DNA of 64,000 bases from Soonwooa sp023440705 (GTDB lineage: Bacteria; Bacteroidota; Bacteroidia; Flavobacteriales; Weeksellaceae): the NCBI GenBank assembly GCA_023440705.1, contig JAEXRP010000092.1, positions 1-64,000 of the forward strand, in the 5' to 3' direction. The notes under the pieces were generated by a model. It was given only the letters and a program-made list of their open reading frames with translations, did no database searches and was not told the DNA's origin. Below, one piece after another: positions 62,161 through 64,000 of the stretch. The translations under genes and the position numbers were made by a program. Each line of letters opens with the position of its first letter. Position 1 is the first letter of the stretch.

Positions 62161-62673
62161 TTAGCAACCTTCATTCATTCCGACCATGATTTCAACAACA
62201 ATATTGTTTTCCATCACAAAAGTTAAGTAAGTGCCAGCATCGTAATCATTTAATGTAAAAAAAGATTGTTTGTCATTTTTACCGTTTTCATCTTTATATT
62301 GATGAACTTCAAAATTTGCATAATTTCTATAAGTGTCGATAAGTTGATCTCTTGTATTACCAACGCCCATTCCGCTTTTTGTCTTGAATTTTGGACTTTT
62401 CGTTTTAAGTGAATAGACTTGCTTTTGCATTGGTTTGTTTTCGTCAACCCATTGATCCATCAGTGTCACATCAACATTTTCTCCATTAAGACTAACCTTA
62501 TTTGTTTTTTCGTAATCTTCAAAAGTTTGAAGCGCTTTTTTCGCAATTTTATCAGCTTCAGTTTTTGGCATAAAGACTTTAAAATCACCAATTCTTAAAG
62601 TAGAAACTTCAAAATTTTGTGCAAAAATAAATTGACACATTCCTAAAAGAAAAAAGATGCTAAGCTTTTTCAT
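62161..62673 (-). CDS. small secreted protein of unknown function
   Basis: A 170-residue protein with a signal peptide (M-K-K-L-S-I-F-F to about 18, F-I-F-A-Q). The mature part is polar with Lys-rich segments (K-S-P-K-F-K-T-K-S-G-M-G-V-G-N-T-R-D-Q) and ends in E-G-C. No family recognised. Its start overlaps the 3' end of the symporter gene by 14 bp. Confidence 0.75.
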   Translation of the reverse strand: MKKLSIFFLLGMCQFIFAQNFEVSTLRIGDFKVFMPKTEADKIAKKALQTFEDYEKTNKVSLNGENVDVTLMDQWVDENKPMQKQVYSLKTKSPKFKTKSGMGVGNTRDQLIDTYRNYANFEVHQYKDENGKNDKQSFFTLNDYDAGTYLTFVMENNIVVEIMVGMNEGC

Positions 62674-64000
62674 ATTCGATAGTTTTATTGTTTTTAATTA
62701 AATATAAACCGATGAAAGTTAGTAGTCCGTTTAACACAATTAATTCAACGCCAATGCGATAAGATGTGTAATTGGTTACTAGATAATTGATAATATAAGT
62801 CAAAACTGGCGCGATTAAAGTCACCGCCAAAATGCTTCCTTTTTTAGAAATTTGATATTTAGTAAAGATTCCAAAAGCGAACAATCCTAGAAGTGGTCCA
62901 TAAGTGTAACCCGCAACTTCCATGATGAGATATACGATGGATTTATCATTAATTGCTTTAAAAATCATAATTAAAATAAAGAAAACAATCGTGAAAATTA
63001 AATGAACCTTCATACGAAGACGTTTTTTCTGTTTTTCAGATTTTGTTTGGTCTTCATTAATGTTAAGAATGTCGACACAATAAGAACTTGTAACCGCTGT
63101 TAAAGCGCCATCAGCAGAAGGAAACAATGCCGAGATAAGTCCAATAATAAAAATCACCGAAATAAAAATTGGGAAATAACCTTGCAATGACAAAGCAGGG
63201 AAGAGGTCGTCACCCATAATGTTGTTAACATTTCCTGCTGCATCTTTCATCCCGAAAAGGTTTTGTATCGTTTCTTGACCGTTAACCACTTTGGTGATTT
63301 GTGCATATTCAGCGCCGTTTTGTAACGCAAATAGATATAAAAGTCCACCTAAAAATAAGAATGCAAAATTTACAATTAGCAATGTTCCTGCAAAGGTCAA
63401 CATGTTCTTTTTTGAATTTTTAAGATTGTCAACAGAGATATTTTTCTGCATCATTTCTTGGTCAAGTCCAGTCATCGCAATCGTGATAAACATACCGCCA
63501 ATAATGGTTTTTAAGAAAAATGTTTTAGAATTAATATCTGTGTTGATGAGGTGCGTGTAGTTCTGTTTTTCTAAAAGTGAATAAGCATCACCAAACGAAA
63601 TATTAAGATGGTTAAGAATGTAAATAATACAAGCTGCCAAACTGATAATCATAAACGAAGTTTGCAAAGTGTCGGTGATAACGATGGTTTTTACACCACC
63701 TTCAAACGTGTAAAGTAAAACCATTAAAAGTAGAACTAAAGCCGTCAACCAAAACGGAATTCCGATTTGTTCTAACAAGAAAATTTGCAAAACATTAACT
63801 ACCAAATATAATCTTGCTGTCGCGCCAATTGCTCTCGAAATTATAAAAAATACAGAACCAATTTTGTGCGCTTCAACATTGAATCGTTTACCCAAATAGG
63901 TATAAATCGAGGTCAAATTCATGCGGTAATAGAGTGGAAGCAAAATAGCTGCAACAATGAAGTAGCCTATGAAAAAGCCGACAACCATCATGTAATATTC
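62660..64000 (-). CDS. sodium:solute symporter family protein, 5' partial
   Basis: The frame is open to the right edge of the window and the sequence begins inside a membrane segment, so the N-terminus is missing. At least ten membrane helices are visible, with the SSS-type S-I-Y-T-Y-L-G-K-R-F and S-A-D-G-A-L-T-A-V-T-S-S-Y (sodium-site region). Substrate unknown. Overlaps the next gene by 14 bp. Confidence 0.88.
   Translation of the reverse strand, partial: EYYMMVVGFFIGYFIVAAILLPLYYRMNLTSIYTYLGKRFNVEAHKIGSVFFIISRAIGATARLYLVVNVLQIFLLEQIGIPFWLTALVLLLMVLLYTFEGGVKTIVITDTLQTSFMIISLAACIIYILNHLNISFGDAYSLLEKQNYTHLINTDINSKTFFLKTIIGGMFITIAMTGLDQEMMQKNISVDNLKNSKKNMLTFAGTLLIVNFAFLFLGGLLYLFALQNGAEYAQITKVVNGQETIQNLFGMKDAAGNVNNIMGDDLFPALSLQGYFPIFISVIFIIGLISALFPSADGALTAVTSSYCVDILNINEDQTKSEKQKKRLRMKVHLIFTIVFFILIMIFKAINDKSIVYLIMEVAGYTYGPLLGLFAFGIFTKYQISKKGSILAVTLIAPVLTYIINYLVTNYTSYRIGVELIVLNGLLTFIGLYLIKNNKTIEYEKA

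Overview
The window is a stretch of an AT-rich chromosome from a flavobacterium, most likely of the Chryseobacterium/Epilithonimonas group (Weeksellaceae). The basis is a SusC/SusD pair, two proteins with type IX secretion (T9SS) sorting domains, many TAnnTTTG -7 promoter boxes, almost no Shine-Dalgarno sequences, an acpP-fabF-rnc-IPExxxVDY-pyk operon, a split transketolase and a bacterial alpha-2-macroglobulin. The genus is inferred from gene order and protein style, not from a marker gene. No phage, transposase, insertion sequence or CRISPR array is visible.

Layout. Positions 1-4070 hold the 3' end of a PfkB sugar kinase followed by an alpha/beta hydrolase and an HD phosphohydrolase in one tight run, then a small membrane protein with its own leaderless promoter and an aldehyde dehydrogenase. 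Positions 4111-6823 (minus) carry cysS and folE-DinB. Positions 7019-11270 are the fatty-acid/RNA/glycolysis operon acpP-fabF-rnc-IPExxxVDY-pyk. Positions 11333-21060 (plus) carry a secreted CarboxypepD_reg-like protein, malQ, a Tyr-rich secreted repeat protein, an LTxxQ periplasmic protein, ferritin and two DUF3857/transglutaminase-like proteins. A RecB/AddA-like helicase-nuclease and rnhB follow on minus. SusC/SusD, a lipocalin-like lipoprotein and a large T9SS type B protein occupy 25042-32608, then argS.

Positions 34543-43826 hold two TPR-TM-HTH membrane regulators, a secreted protein, tRNA-Gln, an AMP-ligase/ArfB fusion, cdd, recF and a UbiA-like membrane protein. A 1969-residue alpha-2-macroglobulin (43887-49796) follows, then a patch of heptanucleotide tandem repeats and a T9SS type A protein. 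From 51565 a six-gene operon starts with an AraC-type TPR regulator and a TPR partner without a DNA-binding domain, and continues into a DinB-like protein, a secreted protein, an old-yellow-enzyme reductase and an SRPBCC protein. The right end (minus) carries hemL, a glucosaminidase-LysM protein, a PLP deaminase, transketolase as two subunits, a small secreted protein and a truncated sodium:solute symporter.

Most of the window is housekeeping. The points most worth a second look are: an in-frame fusion of a MenE-like AMP-ligase with the ribosome-rescue hydrolase ArfB; a tandem transglutaminase pair in which the second copy has lost catalytic Cys and His at exactly matching spacing; an alpha-2-macroglobulin with its thioester CxEQ motif replaced by SADV; a recurrent promoter geometry (TAnnTTTG, 4 nt, ATG) that predicts leaderless mRNAs; a direct repeat upstream of a TPR regulator; and the 26-unit heptad repeat patch. 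I see no clear defence system or biosynthetic cluster.
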